Below are positions 61,181 to 64,000 of a stretch of 64,000 nt of DNA, piece after piece (position 1 is the first letter of the stretch; each line of letters starts with the position of its first letter). The stretch comes from Acanthopleura granulata (lineage: Eukaryota > Mollusca > Polyplacophora > Chitonida > Chitonidae): positions 30,299,663 through 30,363,662 of the forward strand of contig JABBOT010000003.1 of assembly GCA_016165875.1 (NCBI GenBank), read 5' to 3'. A model generated the notes under the pieces. The model saw nothing but the letters and a program-made list of their open reading frames with translations. It was not told the DNA's origin and ran no database searches. The position numbers and the translations under genes are program-made.

Positions 61181-64000
61181 TTCAGGATGAATTAAAACGG
61201 TAATGACGTACGTGCTCAAATGCGTGCTATTGTTGCAACCATCAATCGCGGGAAACTGGATGCAGGAGCATTGCGTACCGAGTTATACAAGGTCAATTTC
61301 CTGATAACTTAGTTATGTTGCTTTTAGTAACTGTTTCATGAGGTGAATCACGCCGTCTTATATAACACAACAACACAGGCAGCATGCTAACCCAAAGTAA
61401 TTACGAGAAATTTTATTTTCAGAGTTTTGTCAACTGACTGTTGGTTATGACTTTCTTTTTTTGTCCTTTTTGAAGGAATGCTCATGAACTGTTACAGACC
61501 CATGGCATTTATATGACGTGAACATTTCAATGCACACTGCATGACAACACTGCGCGCACGACGTGCGATACTTCATTCGTTATTTAATCAAAGAATACGG
61601 TCAGTTTCAGAGAGACTAGTTGTGCAAATGTCCTTAAATCCTAATTCAGTTGACACAATACAATGTAAGTTAGCCATAAAGCCCATTTACCTAAACTCAA
61701 CTGCCTCTGGTCTCCGGGGACCCATTCAACAAAGCCATTTCTAACTTAAGTCACAATCTGAAAACGATTTTAAAAGTTTACTTTTGGGGCCTTAATAACT
61801 AAACCGATGACCAGCGAATACCAATCAAAATTATATTACGACGTCAGATGTGTCAAAATTTCATTATCTAGTACCAAAAGCAAAACATATCAAGGCGAGG
61901 TTTTATATTCAGACTTAGGTCAATTGGCAATGGGTCGTGGTATCGGATATGGAGCCTGGACGCAGGGGAGCACCACATAACGTAACTCTGACGCTATTTA
62001 AATACACACCTGCGGAGAGATAAAGCTGTAATCAGTCAGGTCAGTGATCACTCGCAATCAGATGATGGCTCACAAACGCCAGTGTGTGAGAACGCAGCAA
62101 GTATCCCGTAGGTTTATTGGTTCTTGTGAACATAGGCGCAGAGATGAAAGGAAAACCGTATATGAGGTTAGGTTTGATATTTGAACACCTGATTAATGAC
62201 CTGGAATGTCATGTTATTTCAGCTGTGTCAAGGACTCCCAATTCCCCACGTCCGGTTTTATAAACTTTGTTATTTTCGGCCTGATTGATTCTTAATCGAA
62301 CAATGTCGTCTTTTTTTTCTACACCACCTGGACAGTATAAACGTCACCCATATAGTAAAATGGAGGGCATCTCTCCGTGAAACATCCTGTAGAGTCCGAC
62401 TTTTCGTCTTCACAAAAAAGAACCTCCTAATTAACCCACCTCTTGTATGTAAGTCTTATACCCTCTAATACGGAAGCCCTTAAGTGCCATATGCACTTTC
62501 ACACTCCTCATATTAGCCTACAAAGTGATCAGCCACTCTTCCCCCACCCCCACTTCCACCCAGACGCTTACGATCAGTATAGCTGACCGGTTTTTTCAGG
62601 TTCAACGTGGCAAAGTACCCAGATTATATCCATCTTTTCTGGGATCGCCAGTGGCTGGCGATTTGACGTTGTATTGGACTTCACAGCCGAAGCGGAACAC
62701 TGTAGATCTAGCTGGAAGGCATTCCAGTCGACAGGCGTCTTAGCGTACAATGAAACGGTGGGTTCAATCGCCGGCGAAAAGCCCCGCTGAGCTGAGGGCA
62801 TTGTCCGTCAGAATTGAGTAGACGAAAACGTATTATTACCATCCCAAGACCGTCTGGTGGTTATTAATACTAGCGTGCAAGTGATCGGAGTTTTGAGCTG
62901 GCTTGATTCACCATTCCAGGGCTCACCCTCAGCTCGTGACAAATGCAGATTAAATGAAACGGAAGTTTTAAGTATGAAATACATGTGGCCTCCGTAGATT
63001 ACTGATAAGGCTGCAGTGGAAACGTTATGAGAGGACGACGAAATGGGCAACCCGGATCCCAAGAGGAAAGACAAATCCACAGAATAAAAATATCTGGGGC
63101 TATATCATTGAAATATACCGATTTTCTAAAAAGACTGCATTATAGGTATCGGGATAAAGCAGCGATTTAAAGGTGCAAGACTGGTATCAGTATGTAATAT
63201 TGTAAGACTCAGTGTCAATTTCTATCAACATAAGGATGTGACTATGCTTTTGATTTACTCATGCATACTGCTGAACTAATTCAGTAAACTAATGAGGGCT
63301 TGGGTTGGAGTGCTCTTCGTATTTTGACTGGTTCATAATTTTATCATGCACAACGAGGACAACCAAGCCCACAGTTGCACAGCTGGCACTACATGTATGT
63401 GTTTATTCTAAAAATTATCTAATAATTGAAGTTCAATTTAAGTGGTTTCAGGTTACACGACCGGCGCTTTATATGCATATTTCCTACCATTTCACCAGTG
63501 AAGGCAAGGTATTGCTGAAGACCATAGTACTCAAGATCTGATTGGCCCAAACGCACGTGCTTTAACCCGGCCTGTATTCACATCTAATATCATACCATAA
63601 CAACTTCTGTCAACATCATTTTGGAATAAATGTTTGCAATTATTCACGGTTATAGGTGTTTATAGCTTTTGCTCACCTGCGAGGTATTGGAGCGTGTATC
63701 AGGATAGTGCATTGTAATCATAGGCGAGTGTTCGCACCGCCGCGATCACGTATTTACTCAGCCAATGAACCGTTGTCGATGTACGCAGATGAATAGATGG
63801 CTCGCCGTAATTAGCCATATCTGCACAATTACCCGATAGAATACCAATTATGATGCCGAATGGCTAGCAGACTGTCTGATAAATATATATACTGTCTCAT
63901 CCCGCATCTGTATATCGATAATTTATAGCTTTCGGTTATGGGGAGATTACTGCGGACGGTTGGCGCGAAGGCGAGAGCTGTTTCCCCAGAGACAGCGGCG
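61181..64000. other. Intergenic to window end, no gene recognised
   Basis: The last 300 bp are GC-richer and contain GTAATTAGCC and GCACAATTACCCG words near 63807-63835, which look like conserved non-coding sequence. No exon can be supported. Confidence 0.35.

Overview
The window is eukaryotic nuclear DNA, most likely from a mollusc. It is AT-rich, has no operons or compact coding, carries tRNA-derived SINE copies in both orientations, and has several minisatellites. The mollusc assignment is an inference from the look of the commonest SINE family (a tRNA-like head, and a tail reading GTGAAATATTCTTGAGTACGG in its sense orientation) and from frequent TACATGTA-type words.

The only protein-coding gene I can support is the 5' part of TMEM135 (peroxisomal membrane protein 52). 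It lies on the minus strand, from a start codon at 21238 leftwards off the window edge. Exons join in phase: exon 1 (21092-21238), exon 2 (19242-19369), two tandem versions of exon 3 (3a 16498-16587 and 3b 15678-15770), a 34-nt micro-exon 4 (12415-12448) and exon 5 (331-396). Together they encode about the first 155 residues; the rest of the gene lies left of position 1. The tandem exon 3 pair is the most interesting object in the window. Both copies have consensus splice sites and start and end in the same phase, but they encode clearly different versions of one membrane segment, which suggests alternative (possibly mutually exclusive) splicing. A broken THAP zinc-finger sequence lies antisense in the largest intron (8127-8385), and a second SINE family lies in intron 2.

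From about 21.3 kb to 64 kb I find no supportable gene. This stretch holds SINE copies concentrated at 39.3-45.4 kb (two with near-perfect or perfect target-site duplications), at least one MITE-like inverted-repeat element (45488-45677), minisatellites at 44.9-45.5, 47.7-48.2, 57.8-57.96 and 58.15-58.57 kb, and several higher-complexity blocks (for example 30.1-30.6, 39.8-40.1, 45.8-46.1, 48.65-48.85, 50.9-51.4 and 52.4-52.8 kb) that resemble conserved non-coding sequence. One of these, 39.88-40.05 kb, packs GATA, forkhead and HNF4/TCF-like motifs. Most short open frames here look like chance. No rRNA, functional tRNA, CRISPR array or recognisable microRNA was found.
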